Shown here piece by piece: positions 18,015 through 27,943 of a stretch of 64,000 nt of DNA. The position numbers and the translations under genes were made by a program. Position 1 is the first letter of the stretch. Every line of letters starts with the position of its first letter. The stretch comes from Sinomonas sp. P10A9 (lineage in GTDB: Bacteria; Actinomycetota; Actinomycetes; Actinomycetales; Micrococcaceae), in contig NZ_CP163302.1 of NCBI RefSeq assembly GCF_041022165.1, forward strand, positions 3,100,001 to 3,164,000, given 5' to 3'. The notes under the pieces are model-generated. The model worked only from the letters and a program-made list of their open reading frames with translations. It did no database searches and was not told the DNA's origin.

Positions 18015-21000
18015 ATGGGCTGGAGCAACCCGCCGATCCCCTGGCAGCAGCTGCACGACATCCTCGAGGGCAAGGAGGTGAGTGCCGACGAGCTGCGCGG
18101 CAGTTCGGGGAGCACCGGCCCGGGCCGCAGCGGTTCGGGGCGGACTGAAGCAGGGCGGAAGCCCATCGAGCACGACGGCGGTGACAGCCCCGCGTGGTCC
18201 CGCAAGCGCGGGCCCTACATCCCGCTGCCGGTCCCCAGCAGCACGGCGGCCGTCCCCTACGCGGAGCTTCACGTCCATTCGCACTACAGCTTCCTCGACG
18301 GAGCGTCGTCGCCCGAGGAACTCGTCGAGGAGGCGATGCGCCTCGGCCTGCATGCTCTCGCCATCACGGACCATGACGGCTTCTATGGGGTGGTGCGGCT
18401 CGCCGAGGCGGCGGAGGCCTACGGCCTCGCCACGGTCTTCGGCGCCGAGCTGTCGATGGGCCTCTCGGGTCCCCAGAACGGGGTGCCTGATCCGGAGGGC
18501 GAGCACCTCCTCGTGCTCGCCCGCGGGGAGGACGGCTACCACCGGCTCGCTGGGGCCATCACGGGGGCCCAGCTCGCGGGCGGCGCGGAGAAGGGGCGCC
18601 CCGTGTACGTCCTCGAGGAGGTTGCGGAACGCCTGCGCGGGCACTGCGTCGTGCTCACGGGATGTCGCAAGTCAGCGGTGCGGCGGGCGCTCCGCGAGCA
18701 CGGCGAGGAGGCGGCGGAGCTCGCGGTCCAGGGGCTCGTCGAGCTGTTCGGCACCGACGGGGTGGCCGTCGAACTCTTCGACCACGGGAATCCGCTCGAC
18801 AGCGCCCACAACGATGCCCTCGCGGATATCGCCCGGCGTCTGGGCCTTCCCTGCGTCGCCACGAACGCGGTCCACTTCGCTGAGCCCTCGCGGCACCCGC
18901 TCGCGACGGCGCTCGCCGCCGTGCGCGCACGGCGCAGCCTCGACGAGCTCGACGGCTGGCTGCCGGCGAGCGACGGCGCACATCTGCGCAGCGGCGCGGA
19001 GATGGCCGAGCGTTTTGCCCGCTACCCCGGCGCGGTCGAGAACACGGTGCGCCTGGCAGACGAGCTCGCCTTCCCGCTCCGCTCCGCCCGCCCCAAGCTG
19101 CCCAAGCAGGACGTCCCCGACGGGCACACGCCCATGTCCCACCTCCGTGAGCTCGTGGAGCGCGGGCTCGAGGACCGCTATGGGGTGCCCGGCGCGGCGT
19201 GGCGCGGCCCAGTCCCCCCGGAGGAAGTCCGCGAGCGCATCGAGAAGGAGCTCGCCGTGATCGAGAAGAAGGACTTCCCGGGCTACTTCCTCATCGTGCA
19301 CGAGATCGTGCAGTTCGCCCGGAGCCGAGGCATCCTCTGCCAGGGGCGCGGCTCGGCGGCCAACTCCGCCGTCTGCTATCTCCTGAGCATCACGGCCGTG
19401 GACAGCATCGCCTACCAGCTGCCGTTCGAGCGGTTCCTCTCGAGCCTGCGCGAGGAGGAACCGGACATCGACGTCGACTTCGATTCGGACCGACGCGAGG
19501 AGGTCATCCAGCACGTCTACGCCAAGTACGGCCGCACCAACGCCGCCCAGGTGGCCAACGTGGTCAGCTACCGCCCCAAGAACGCGGTCCGGGACGCCGC
19601 GAAGGCCCTCGGCTACGGGCAGGGGCAACAGGACGCATGGTCCAAGCGGCTCGAGCGGTGGGACGCGCTCTCCGAGGGGAGATCCGACGACGCCGACGGC
19701 ATCCCTGCGCGCGTCGTGGCCCTGGCGGAGCAGTTCCTCGGCTACCCCCGCCACCTCGGCATCCACTCGGGCGGGATGGTCCTGACCGAGCGGCCTGTGG
19801 GCGAGGTCGTGCCCATCGAGCACGCCCGCATGGAGAACCGCACGGTCCTGCAGTGGGACAAGGACGACTGCGAGTGGATGGGCCTGGTCAAGTTCGACCT
19901 GCTCGGCCTCGGCATGCTCGCCGCGCTCCAGTACTGCTTCGACCTCATTGACGAGCACTTCGGCGAGCGCTGGCGGATCGAGGACATCCCGAAGGAAGAG
20001 CCAGCGGTCTACGACATGCTGTGCAGGGCGGACTCGGTCGGCGTGTTCCAGGTCGAGTCGAGGGCGCAGATGAGCACGCTTCCGCGGCTGCGCCCCAGGG
20101 AGTTCTACGACCTCGTGGTCGAGATCGCGCTCATCCGCCCGGGCCCGATCCAGGGCGGGGCCGTCCATCCCTACATCCGGCGGCGCGCCGGCGAGGAAAC
20201 CATCGCCTACCCGCATCCCCTCCTCGAGCCGGTGCTCGCGCGAACGCTCGGCGTCCCGCTCTTCCAGGAGCAGCTCATGCAGATGGCGATGGCGATCGGC
20301 GGCTGCACGGCCGAGGACGCCGACCTGCTCCGCCGGGCCATGGGCTCGAAGCGCGGGGTCGAGAAGATCGGGAGCCTCAAGGAGAAGCTGTTCGCGGGCA
20401 TGGCCGCCAACGGGCTGAGCCCCGAGGAGGCGAAGGGGATCTACACCCAGATCGCGGCGTTCGCCGACTTCGGCTTCGCCGAGTCCCACTCGATCAGCTT
20501 CGCCGTGCTCGTGTATGCGAGCTCGTGGCTCAAGCTGCACTATCCGGGGGCCTTCCTCGCAGCGCTCCTGCGGGCCCAGCCGATGGGGTTCTACTCCCCA
20601 CAGACGCTGGTCGCGGACGCGAGGCGCCACGGCGTCGTCGTGCTCCGCCCGGACATCCTCCGCTCGCAGGCGGACGCCTCGCTCGAAGAGCTCGACGGAG
20701 CGCACGACGGCGACGGCCCGCCCGAGCCTGTCGACTCACCCGGGAGCGGCTCGTCAGCAGGCTCACCGCAGGACTATGCCCTCCAGCACAATGTCTCCGG
20801 GCCGGCTGCCGGTCTCGATGCGTGCCTCGAGCGCGTGCAGCCGCCCGTCGGGCCCTTCGATCCGCAGGCGCCGGACGAGACCCTCGCGCACCGCCGAGAC
20901 ACCGCCCGTGCGGTGCGGCTCGGGCTCGGGAGCGTGCGGGGCATCGGGCAGGACCTCGCCGAGAGGATCGTGGCCGAGCGAGAGGCTGGGGGCCCCTTCC

Positions 21001-21611
21001 AGGAGCTGGCCGAGCTGTCCCGGCGGACGGGACTCTCAGCCGAGCAGCTCGAATCGCTCGCGTCCGCGGGTGCCCTCAACTCGCTCGGCCTCACGAGGCG
21101 CGAGGCCCTGTGGCAGTCGGGCGCGGCGGCCCTCGAGCGTCCGGGCCAGCTTCCCGGGTCCCAGCCGTATGTCCAGCCTCCGCTGCTGCCTGAACTCGGC
21201 GCCGAAGATGCCGTGGCGTACGACCTGTGGGCCACGGGGGTCGCCACCGATGACCATCCACTCCGCCACGCCCGCCCGCGGCTCGACGCGCGCGGCGTCC
21301 TGCGCATCGACCAGCTGCGCACGGCGAATCCGGGGAGCAGAGTCGAGGCGGCCGGCGTCGTGACCCACCGGCAGCGGCCTCAGACAGCGCAGGGCATCAC
21401 GTTCATGAACCTCGAGGACGAGACAGGAATCCTCAACATCGTCTGCAGCACGGGGGTCTGGACGCGGTACCGGCGCATCGCGCAGGCGGCACCGGCCATG
21501 GTGATCCGCGGCATGCTCGAACGTTCCAAGGAGGGCGTCACCAACCTGGTCGCGGACCGGCTCGAGGCCCTGCCCCTGCGGGCGAAGACCTCAAGCCGGG
21601 ACTTCCGTTGA
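18015..21611 (+). CDS. dnaE2: Error-prone DNA polymerase III alpha subunit DnaE2
   Basis: This 1198-residue C-family polymerase performs damage-induced mutagenic synthesis. It has an N-terminal PHP domain (ELHVHSHYSFLDGASSPEEL, ITDHDGFYG), the palm with metal-binding PDIDVDFDSDRR, the fingers (SVGVFQVESRAQM), a helix-hairpin-helix region, and a C-terminal OB fold (GITFMNLEDETGILNIVC). The length and C-terminal fold fit DnaE2 rather than replicative DnaE1. The ATG follows GGAAGGAGG at good spacing. It is the third gene of the SOS cassette. Confidence 0.95.
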   Translation: MGWSNPPIPWQQLHDILEGKEVSADELRGSSGSTGPGRSGSGRTEAGRKPIEHDGGDSPAWSRKRGPYIPLPVPSSTAAVPYAELHVHSHYSFLDGASSPEELVEEAMRLGLHALAITDHDGFYGVVRLAEAAEAYGLATVFGAELSMGLSGPQNGVPDPEGEHLLVLARGEDGYHRLAGAITGAQLAGGAEKGRPVYVLEEVAERLRGHCVVLTGCRKSAVRRALREHGEEAAELAVQGLVELFGTDGVAVELFDHGNPLDSAHNDALADIARRLGLPCVATNAVHFAEPSRHPLATALAAVRARRSLDELDGWLPASDGAHLRSGAEMAERFARYPGAVENTVRLADELAFPLRSARPKLPKQDVPDGHTPMSHLRELVERGLEDRYGVPGAAWRGPVPPEEVRERIEKELAVIEKKDFPGYFLIVHEIVQFARSRGILCQGRGSAANSAVCYLLSITAVDSIAYQLPFERFLSSLREEEPDIDVDFDSDRREEVIQHVYAKYGRTNAAQVANVVSYRPKNAVRDAAKALGYGQGQQDAWSKRLERWDALSEGRSDDADGIPARVVALAEQFLGYPRHLGIHSGGMVLTERPVGEVVPIEHARMENRTVLQWDKDDCEWMGLVKFDLLGLGMLAALQYCFDLIDEHFGERWRIEDIPKEEPAVYDMLCRADSVGVFQVESRAQMSTLPRLRPREFYDLVVEIALIRPGPIQGGAVHPYIRRRAGEETIAYPHPLLEPVLARTLGVPLFQEQLMQMAMAIGGCTAEDADLLRRAMGSKRGVEKIGSLKEKLFAGMAANGLSPEEAKGIYTQIAAFADFGFAESHSISFAVLVYASSWLKLHYPGAFLAALLRAQPMGFYSPQTLVADARRHGVVVLRPDILRSQADASLEELDGAHDGDGPPEPVDSPGSGSSAGSPQDYALQHNVSGPAAGLDACLERVQPPVGPFDPQAPDETLAHRRDTARAVRLGLGSVRGIGQDLAERIVAEREAGGPFQELAELSRRTGLSAEQLESLASAGALNSLGLTRREALWQSGAAALERPGQLPGSQPYVQPPLLPELGAEDAVAYDLWATGVATDDHPLRHARPRLDARGVLRIDQLRTANPGSRVEAAGVVTHRQRPQTAQGITFMNLEDETGILNIVCSTGVWTRYRRIAQAAPAMVIRGMLERSKEGVTNLVADRLEALPLRAKTSSRDFR

Positions 21612-21651
21612 ACCAGGGCTGGCTGCGCGCCCCTTCTATCCCTGCTGCGGC

Positions 21652-22047
21652 CTATCCCTGCTGCGGCGCGTTCTCCCACAGCCCGAGAACGTTGCCCTCG
21701 GTGTCCTTGAAGTACGCGGCGAAGCCCATCTCCCCAACAGGCAGCTTCGGGGAAATGGTGCTCCCGCCGAGTTCGGCGATCTTGGCCAGGGAAGCGTCGA
21801 TATCCTCGACGTCGATCGTGATCACCGGCTCCTTGGGCGGGAACTCCTCGCTCCGGACGAACATGCCTCCGTTGATGCCGCCGGCCTCGGTGGGCTGGCC
21901 GTTCTCATCGCTGGGCGTGGTTCCGACCATCGTGTAGTCCATCCCGGGGACCGCCATCATGTTCCAGCCGAAGGCCTCGGTGTAGAAGCGGTTGGCGCGG
22001 TCGCCGTCGTCCGCGGGGATCTCGAAGTGCACGACTTTTCCAGACAT
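21652..22047 (-). CDS. VOC-family (glyoxalase-like) protein
   Basis: The 131-residue single-domain VOC protein has VVHFEIPADDGDRANRFYTEAFGW, IDVEDIDASLAKIAELGG, and YFKDTEGNVLGLWEN, the two beta-alpha-beta-beta-beta modules of the family. The ATG at 22047 follows GAAGGAAGG at 8-nt spacing. The frame is open further upstream but lacks signals there. Members bind metals or small ligands; no specific role is evident. The gene is convergent with dnaE2 and divergent from the oxidase-like gene. Confidence 0.88.
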   Translation of the reverse strand: MSGKVVHFEIPADDGDRANRFYTEAFGWNMMAVPGMDYTMVGTTPSDENGQPTEAGGINGGMFVRSEEFPPKEPVITIDVEDIDASLAKIAELGGSTISPKLPVGEMGFAAYFKDTEGNVLGLWENAPQQG

Positions 22048-22231
22048 GGTGCTGCCTTCCTTCGAAAGAGTGGGACGCGGGGTCAACGCCCTATCCACGA
22101 TCCTTGAGCGGTCTCCGGCGTGAGTCAAGACCCGCTCCGATCGCCCACCGATAACGCGCGAATAATGCCGCGTGTGATCCATTTCATGCACTTGCAGATG
22201 CACCAACTTTTCGAGCAAAGAAGCGGAAGTG

Positions 22232-23806
22232 ATGACGGAGCAAGAGAGCGGCCTGCGGATCACCGTGGAGCCCTACGATCCGGAGCCAGCTATCTCGGCG
22301 ACCCGCATGGCACTGCTTGAGCACCCGGCGGTTCGAGCCGTCCTCGGCGATGCCGAGTTGTCCGTCCACAACCTCGAGCTCTCGGACAAGGACTCCGACC
22401 GCGCCGGATTCGAAGCGGTCGTCCACAATGCCCGCACCTGCCGCTCAGCCCACGTTTCCGGCCGAGTGGATGAGCTGGAATCGGTCTCGGTGCGCCCCTC
22501 GGACTTCCTGCCGCTCGCGAGCGAGGACGAGTACGGTCAGGCCGTCGAATTGGCGTTGCGAGACCCCCGAATTGCCGAACTCGTCGACGCGCACGGCCTC
22601 ACCCCCTACCGGCCCATGCCGCCAGTTCTAGACAGCCCTGAGCCCGACGGGACTAGACAGCGGGTCATCGCCGTCGGGCTTCGAGGAGAAAGCGGCGACC
22701 TGGCACACAGGATCATCGGGGTGCGTCTCGCTGACGGTTCCGTCATCCACGAGCCAGCGGGCGTGGCCCATCCGACGTCGGACAATTGCGAGGCGACGCC
22801 GGCGGAAGGAGGATGCGAGCCGTCGGCGGGGCGCGACCAGGTGAGGGTACGCGTCCTGAGGGGCTCGGCCGTGTTGTGGGATCTTGTCGTGGTCCGACCC
22901 GAAGCATCGTCGGGGACCAACGGATCCGGAATCGAGCTCCGATACGTCGACTACAAGGGACGGCGCGTCCTCCACCGGGCTCACGTGCCCATCCTGAACG
23001 TCGAGTACGGGGGTGCGGGCGTGCGCGCAGGCTGTGGTCCCACCTATCGAGACTGGCAGAACAGCGAGACCTGCTTCGAGGCAGTCGGAAGCGAGCCGGT
23101 CGGTCCTGGATGGCGGCTCTGCACGATCCCGCCGCAGACGATCTTGGACAGCGGTCACGACGGAGGAGGCTTCCGCGGCGTAGCCCTGTGGTACCACAAC
23201 GGGGGATTGAGGCTGGTCAGCCAGCTTCAAGCTGGCTGGTACCGGTACATCTCCGAATGGCATCTCCTTGACAACGGCACCATCCAACCCCGCTTCGGAT
23301 TCGCGGCAGTCGCCAATCCATGCACCTGCAAGGTCCACACCCACCACGCCTACTGGAGACTCGACTTCGACATCATCACACCAGGCAACAACGTCGTCGA
23401 GGAATACAACAACCCGCCAATCATCCCTGGCACCCATTGGCACACGAAGAAATACGAGATCCGCCGGACGAGGGACGCAGCCCACAACAGACACTGGCGT
23501 GTGCGCAACAAGGGAACATTCATGGGCTACACCATTCAACCCGGGCCCCACGACGGCACCGCGGATGCCTTCGGCGCGGGCGATCTGTGGGTACTGCGAT
23601 ACCACGCCGGCGAAATCGACGATGGACACGGCTTCTCGACGAATCCCTATGTGTCACGCGCTGACATCGACAAGTTCCTGAACAGCGAATCTGTGGATGG
23701 GCAGGACGTTGTCCTGTGGTACGGCGGCCACTTCGTGCACGATCAGGCCCATCCGGGCACAGGCGGCCACATTGTCGGCCCCGACCTCGTGCCCTTCAAC
23801 TGGTAG
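22232..23806 (+). CDS. Copper-amine-oxidase-like protein with altered cofactor motif
   Basis: The protein has 524 residues from ATG 22232; a GTG directly precedes it. Residues below are numbered from the GTG. The C-terminal two-thirds resemble the catalytic domain of copper amine oxidases: HTHHAYWRLDFDI provides a His370-x-His372 pair, and WYGGHFVHD places His504 where the third copper ligand lies. The cofactor motif Asn-Tyr-Asp/Glu-Tyr reads Trp-Tyr-Arg-Tyr here (GWYRYISEW, Tyr338). The usual base Asp aligns by eye with Glu284. The N-terminal region is shorter than in classical enzymes, and no signal peptide is seen. Several CxC/Cys pairs are present. The GC content looks lower than in its neighbours, suggesting transfer. 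Activity is uncertain, and the family assignment is from motif recall. Confidence 0.65.
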   Translation: MTEQESGLRITVEPYDPEPAISATRMALLEHPAVRAVLGDAELSVHNLELSDKDSDRAGFEAVVHNARTCRSAHVSGRVDELESVSVRPSDFLPLASEDEYGQAVELALRDPRIAELVDAHGLTPYRPMPPVLDSPEPDGTRQRVIAVGLRGESGDLAHRIIGVRLADGSVIHEPAGVAHPTSDNCEATPAEGGCEPSAGRDQVRVRVLRGSAVLWDLVVVRPEASSGTNGSGIELRYVDYKGRRVLHRAHVPILNVEYGGAGVRAGCGPTYRDWQNSETCFEAVGSEPVGPGWRLCTIPPQTILDSGHDGGGFRGVALWYHNGGLRLVSQLQAGWYRYISEWHLLDNGTIQPRFGFAAVANPCTCKVHTHHAYWRLDFDIITPGNNVVEEYNNPPIIPGTHWHTKKYEIRRTRDAAHNRHWRVRNKGTFMGYTIQPGPHDGTADAFGAGDLWVLRYHAGEIDDGHGFSTNPYVSRADIDKFLNSESVDGQDVVLWYGGHFVHDQAHPGTGGHIVGPDLVPFNW

Positions 23807-23882
23807 ACAACTGCCAGCCAGAAGACACCAGACAAGGGGCTCGCGCCCTTGGACTGTCAGTCGCCCGTGACACCATGAGCGG

Positions 23883-24866
23883 GTGACCCTCGCAGCCCCG
23901 CTCCCCCTAACACGACCCGGCACGTCTGCTGGCACAGCGGACGCTTCAGGCTGCTGGGAGGCCCCAGCGCACTATTCGCTCGCCGTGACGTGCTTCCCGC
24001 TCCAGCGGGGGGACGGCGACCCCACCTTCGCCGCAGACCCCGGTGGACTCTGGAGCGCGTTTGGGACGCCGGAGGGGCATGCCTCCGTCCTCGTCACCCA
24101 CGCCGCCAGCAAGGTGACGGTCCGTGCCTGGGGCGACGGCGCGGCGTCGGCCGTCGAGTCCGCACCCGGGATGCTCGGCCTCACCGACGACTGGTCCGCG
24201 TTCGACGACGCCGGTTTCCTGGCGACCCTCCCGCCGGTGGTCCGCGAGGCACGACGCCGCCATCCGGCCCTGCGCCTGCCCGCCACCGGCCGCGTCGTGG
24301 ATGCACTGGTGCCGACCATCCTCGAGCAGAAGGTCACGACGGTCGAGGCCCGGCGCGCCTACCGGTACCTCGTGCGCCGCTACGGCACGCCCGCGCCCGG
24401 CGCCGGCACCGTCGCACCGGCAGGGCTCATGGTCGCGCCGAGTGCCGAGGCATGGCTGCGGATCCCGTCGTGGGAGTGGCACCGGGCCGGCGTCGGGCCC
24501 CAGCGTTCGGACACCGTCATGCGTGCCCTGCGCGCGGCGTCGGGCCTCGAACGGCTCGCGTCCAAGACGGCGGAAGAGGCGGCAGCCGCCCTGAAGTCCA
24601 TCCCGGGCGTCGGCGTGTGGACAGCGGCCGAGATCACGCAGCGCACCCATGCGGACCCCGACTCGGTCTCGGTGGGCGATTTCCACCTCGCGAAGTTCGT
24701 GGGGGTCGCGCTCACCGGCGAGCGCACCGACGACGCCGGCATGCTCCGCCTCCTCGAGCCATGGCGGGGCCACCGGCAGCGCCTCGTTCGGCTGCTCGGG
24801 CTCTCAGGGATCCGCGCACCGCGCTACGGGGCCCGCATGACCATCCAGGACCACCGCTTCCACTGA
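23883..24866 (+). CDS. HhH-GPD DNA glycosylase (3-methyladenine/8-oxoguanine type)
   Basis: The 327-residue base-excision-repair glycosylase has the helix-hairpin-helix LKSIPGVGVWTAAEITQR at about residues 238-256. The catalytic Asp lies in DSVSVGDFHLAKFVG. The upstream block LPATGRVVDALVPTILEQKVT matches the AlkA/MagIII-type start of the domain. The GTG at 23883 is the annotated start; no strong ribosome site is seen. No iron-sulfur cluster motif follows the domain. The damaged base removed cannot be told from sequence. Confidence 0.9.
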   Translation: MTLAAPLPLTRPGTSAGTADASGCWEAPAHYSLAVTCFPLQRGDGDPTFAADPGGLWSAFGTPEGHASVLVTHAASKVTVRAWGDGAASAVESAPGMLGLTDDWSAFDDAGFLATLPPVVREARRRHPALRLPATGRVVDALVPTILEQKVTTVEARRAYRYLVRRYGTPAPGAGTVAPAGLMVAPSAEAWLRIPSWEWHRAGVGPQRSDTVMRALRAASGLERLASKTAEEAAAALKSIPGVGVWTAAEITQRTHADPDSVSVGDFHLAKFVGVALTGERTDDAGMLRLLEPWRGHRQRLVRLLGLSGIRAPRYGARMTIQDHRFH

Positions 24867-24956
24867 TCGGCCCTCGCCGCCACGGTTCATGAGCGGCGGC
24901 AGCGATCCGCGCGACGCCCGCGTCCGAGCCGCTTTGGTCGTCCCTAGACTGTTCCC

Positions 24957-26135
24957 ATGCCCTTGGCCGCAGTGGGAGCCGTGCTCCTCGTCCTGGGGGG
25001 CGCTGCGGCGGCCGCAGGCATCCTGCCTTGGCCAGCGGTGGGTGCCCTCGCAGACCGGATCGTTCCCATCCTCGCGTTCGTCGCGGCGATCACGGTCGTG
25101 ACGGAACTGCTCAATGCGGCGGGACTGTTCGAGTGGATGGCCTCCCATTTCCGCCGCTGGGGCCGCGGGCGCACCTTGGTGCTCTGGGCGCTCGTCGCCG
25201 TGCTGTCGCTGGCGGCGACGGTCTTCCTCTCGCTGGACACGACAGCGGTGCTCCTGACGCCGATCGTCGTGCTCCTCGCCAGGCGTTGCGGACTCCCCCC
25301 GCTGCCCTTCGCACTCACGGCCGTGTGGCTCGCCAACACCGGATCGCTGCTCCTGCCGGTCTCGAACCTCACGAACCTGCTCGCCCTGCACAGCCTCGGG
25401 AACGTGCCGCCCTCGGCGTTCGCGGCGCGGATGGCGCTGCCCGCGCTGTGGTGCGCGCTCGTGCCGGTGGCCGCCGTCGCGGTCCTCTTCCGCCGGGAGC
25501 TGCGCGGGAGGTACTCCACGGTCCGCACCTCCGGTGTGCACGGGCAGCCCGAGGCGGCAGCCCCGCCGGACCCGGTCCTCCTCGGCGTCGGGGCATCGGT
25601 CCTCGCGGGGCTGCTGCCCGCCCTCGTCTCAGGTCTTCCCGTCTGGATTCCCTCGACCGTGGCGGCCGCCGTCCTCGTGCTCGCCTTCGCCGCACGACGG
25701 CGCGCGGTGCTCAGGTGGGCGCTCGTGCCGTGGCAGCTCCTCCTCTTTGCGGCCGGCCTGTTCGCGGTCATGGAGGCACTCCAGCACCTGGGCGCCCGCG
25801 AGCTCGCCGCCGGACTGCTGGGGTCGGGGAGCGGGCCGATCGACCTCGTCCGCGTCTCGGCAGCCGGCGCCGCGGGTGCCAACGTGGTCAACAACCTTCC
25901 CGCCTATCTTGCCTTCGAGAACGCAGCTGGCAGTCCGGCCCGCCTCGCGGCGCTCCTCATCGGCGTCAACGCCGGTCCCCTCATCACGCCGTGGGCCTCG
26001 CTCGCGACCCTCATCTGGCACGAGCAGCTGCGGCGGCTCGGCGTCGCCATCTCGTGGTGGGGCTACGCGGCAGCGGGCCTGGTCCTCGTGCCAGTGATGG
26101 TCATCCCGGCGGCCCTGCTCGCGGCGATCCCGTGA
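24957..26135 (+). CDS. ArsB/CitM-type anion permease (SLC13/IT superfamily)
   Basis: This 392-residue membrane protein has about ten to twelve hydrophobic segments and two inverted-repeat signature loops, VWLANTGSLLLPVSNLTNLL and GANVVNNLPAYLAFENAAG, typical of the ArsB/CitM ion transporter superfamily. It probably exports or imports an oxyanion or carboxylate. No arsR or arsC is nearby, so arsenite specificity is unsupported. TAGACT at 24945..24950 ends 6 nt before the ATG, with no Shine-Dalgarno sequence, consistent with leaderless expression. Confidence 0.85.
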   Translation: MPLAAVGAVLLVLGGAAAAAGILPWPAVGALADRIVPILAFVAAITVVTELLNAAGLFEWMASHFRRWGRGRTLVLWALVAVLSLAATVFLSLDTTAVLLTPIVVLLARRCGLPPLPFALTAVWLANTGSLLLPVSNLTNLLALHSLGNVPPSAFAARMALPALWCALVPVAAVAVLFRRELRGRYSTVRTSGVHGQPEAAAPPDPVLLGVGASVLAGLLPALVSGLPVWIPSTVAAAVLVLAFAARRRAVLRWALVPWQLLLFAAGLFAVMEALQHLGARELAAGLLGSGSGPIDLVRVSAAGAAGANVVNNLPAYLAFENAAGSPARLAALLIGVNAGPLITPWASLATLIWHEQLRRLGVAISWWGYAAAGLVLVPVMVIPAALLAAIP

Positions 26136-26219
26136 GCCGTCTGGCGCCGCGTGGGAAGACGGGAAGTCGACTGGCCCGGACAGGCTCGAGGACCCTGCCG
26201 TGGAGCGGTAACCCCCGTG

Positions 26220-27908
26220 TCAGCCGAGCCCCAGGCGCTCCACGGCCTCCTCGCGCATCTGGACCTTGCGGATCTTCCCGGACACCGTCATCGGGAAGGA
26301 CTCCCGGATGTCCACGTACCGCGGGACCTTGTAGTGCGCGAGCCGGCCGCGGCAGTATGCCCCGACATCCTCGGCGGACAGCTCCTCGGCGCCGGGCTTG
26401 AGGATGATGCACGCCATGAGCTCCTCGCCGTACTTCGGATCCGGCACACCGATGACCTGCACATCCTGGATGGACGGGTGCTGGTACAGGAACTCCTCGA
26501 CCTCTCGCGGGTAGATGTTCTCGCCCCCGCGGATCACCATGTCCTTGATCCGGCCCTCGATCAGAAGGTACCCGTCGGCGTCCATGCGGGCGAGATCGCC
26601 GGTATGCATCCAGCCCTCGGCGTCGATGGCCTCGGCGGTCTTGTCCGGCTGGTCCCAGTAGCCGGCCATCACGGCGTAGCCGCGGGTGCACAGCTCGCCG
26701 ATGACGCCCCGCTCCACAGTGGCCCCGGCGGCGTCCACGATCTTGCTTTCGAGGTTCGGCATGGTCCGCCCCACGGTCTCGGTCCGCTGGGCGAGGGTGT
26801 CGCCGTCACGGGTCATGGTCGAGACGGGCGAGGTCTCGGTCATCCCGTAGCAGATCGCCACGTCCTCCATGTGCATGTCGGAGATGACGCGCTTCATCAC
26901 CTCGATCGGGCATAGCGATCCGGCCATGACGCCGGTCCGGAGGGTGCCGAGCCGGTAGGAGGAGAAGTCCGGCAGCGCGAGTTCGGCGATGAACATCGTG
27001 GGCACGCCGTAGAGCGATGTTCCTCCGAAGTCCTGGACCGCGCGCAGCGTCGCATCGGGCTTGAAGCCCCGTCCCGGCAGGATCGTGGCACAGCCGTGCG
27101 AGTACGCAGCAAGATTTCCGATGACCATTCCGAAGCAGTGGTAAAAGGGCACGGGGATCACCACGCGGTCCGCTTCGGTGTACTCCAGGAGCTCGCCGAT
27201 CGAGTATCCGTTGTTGAGGATGTTCCGGTGCGTGAGCGTCGCGCCCTTGGGGAATCCCGTGGTCCCGGACGTGTACTGGATGTTGATCGGGTCCTCCGCC
27301 GTCAGCGTCGCGGCACGCTCGGCGACGGCCGACGCCGGCACCTCGCCCGCGCGGGCAACGAGGGCTTCCCACGTGGTCTCCCCGGGCGTCGACGGGATCC
27401 CGGCCTCGAATCCGGCGCTCCCCGTGTGGGGGACCGGCAGGAACACGAGCTCGCGCAGGTCGGGGCACACGGCGAGCGCCTCGCGCGCCATCCCCACGTA
27501 CTCGCTCGTCCGGTCGCTTGGCGCAACGACGAGCATCCGCATGCCGTTCTGCTTCACGACGAACACGAGCTCGTGGCTCCGGTATGCGGGGTTGACGTTG
27601 ACGAGGATGGCCCCGATCACTGCCGTGGCGTACTGGAGGATGGTCCACTCGGCGCAGTTCGGGCTCCAGATGCCCACCCGATCGCCTTGTCCGACGCCCG
27701 CGGCGAGGAGCCCGCGGGCTGCCGCGTCGACGTCATGCGCGAGTTCGGCGAACGTCCAGCGGCGGGCGGCGTCAGCACCGCCGTCGGCCGCCGCCTCGAT
27801 CAGGGCCTCACGGTCGGGGAAGCGCGCAGCAATCCGGGCGAAGTTCGTTCCGATGGTCTCTTCGAGAAGCGCCGCTCCGTTGCGGCCGCCCTCCGTGTAG
27901 GACTCCAT
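26220..27908 (-). CDS. fadD: Fatty-acyl-CoA synthetase (AMP-binding)
   Basis: This 562-residue ANL-superfamily enzyme activates a carboxylic (fatty) acid to its CoA thioester through an acyl-adenylate. Motifs are YTSGTTGFPKGATLTHRN (P-loop), CYGMTETSPVS, GWMHTGDLARMDADGYL, GRIKDMVIRGGENIYPREVE, and the catalytic lysine in SGKIRKVQ. Length and motifs fit medium/long-chain FadD-like ligases of actinobacteria. It is divergent from the monooxygenase gene with only 35 bp between start codons. TAGCGT ends 6 nt before the ATG, so the mRNA is probably leaderless. The exact acid substrate is unknown. Confidence 0.92.
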   Translation of the reverse strand: MESYTEGGRNGAALLEETIGTNFARIAARFPDREALIEAAADGGADAARRWTFAELAHDVDAAARGLLAAGVGQGDRVGIWSPNCAEWTILQYATAVIGAILVNVNPAYRSHELVFVVKQNGMRMLVVAPSDRTSEYVGMAREALAVCPDLRELVFLPVPHTGSAGFEAGIPSTPGETTWEALVARAGEVPASAVAERAATLTAEDPINIQYTSGTTGFPKGATLTHRNILNNGYSIGELLEYTEADRVVIPVPFYHCFGMVIGNLAAYSHGCATILPGRGFKPDATLRAVQDFGGTSLYGVPTMFIAELALPDFSSYRLGTLRTGVMAGSLCPIEVMKRVISDMHMEDVAICYGMTETSPVSTMTRDGDTLAQRTETVGRTMPNLESKIVDAAGATVERGVIGELCTRGYAVMAGYWDQPDKTAEAIDAEGWMHTGDLARMDADGYLLIEGRIKDMVIRGGENIYPREVEEFLYQHPSIQDVQVIGVPDPKYGEELMACIILKPGAEELSAEDVGAYCRGRLAHYKVPRYVDIRESFPMTVSGKIRKVQMREEAVERLGLG

Positions 27909-27943
27909 GGGGGAACGCTACCAAGTGGATAGGCTTGGTGCCC
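27909..27943. promoter_or_regulatory. 35-bp intergenic with back-to-back leaderless promoters and a small inverted repeat
   Basis: On the minus strand TAGCGT (27915..27920) serves the acyl-CoA synthetase. On the plus strand TAGGCT (27930..27935) serves the monooxygenase. Their -35 regions would fall at or inside the opposite gene's start. CCAAG(8)CTTGG at 27921..27938 is an inverted repeat between them, a possible operator. Confidence 0.5.
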
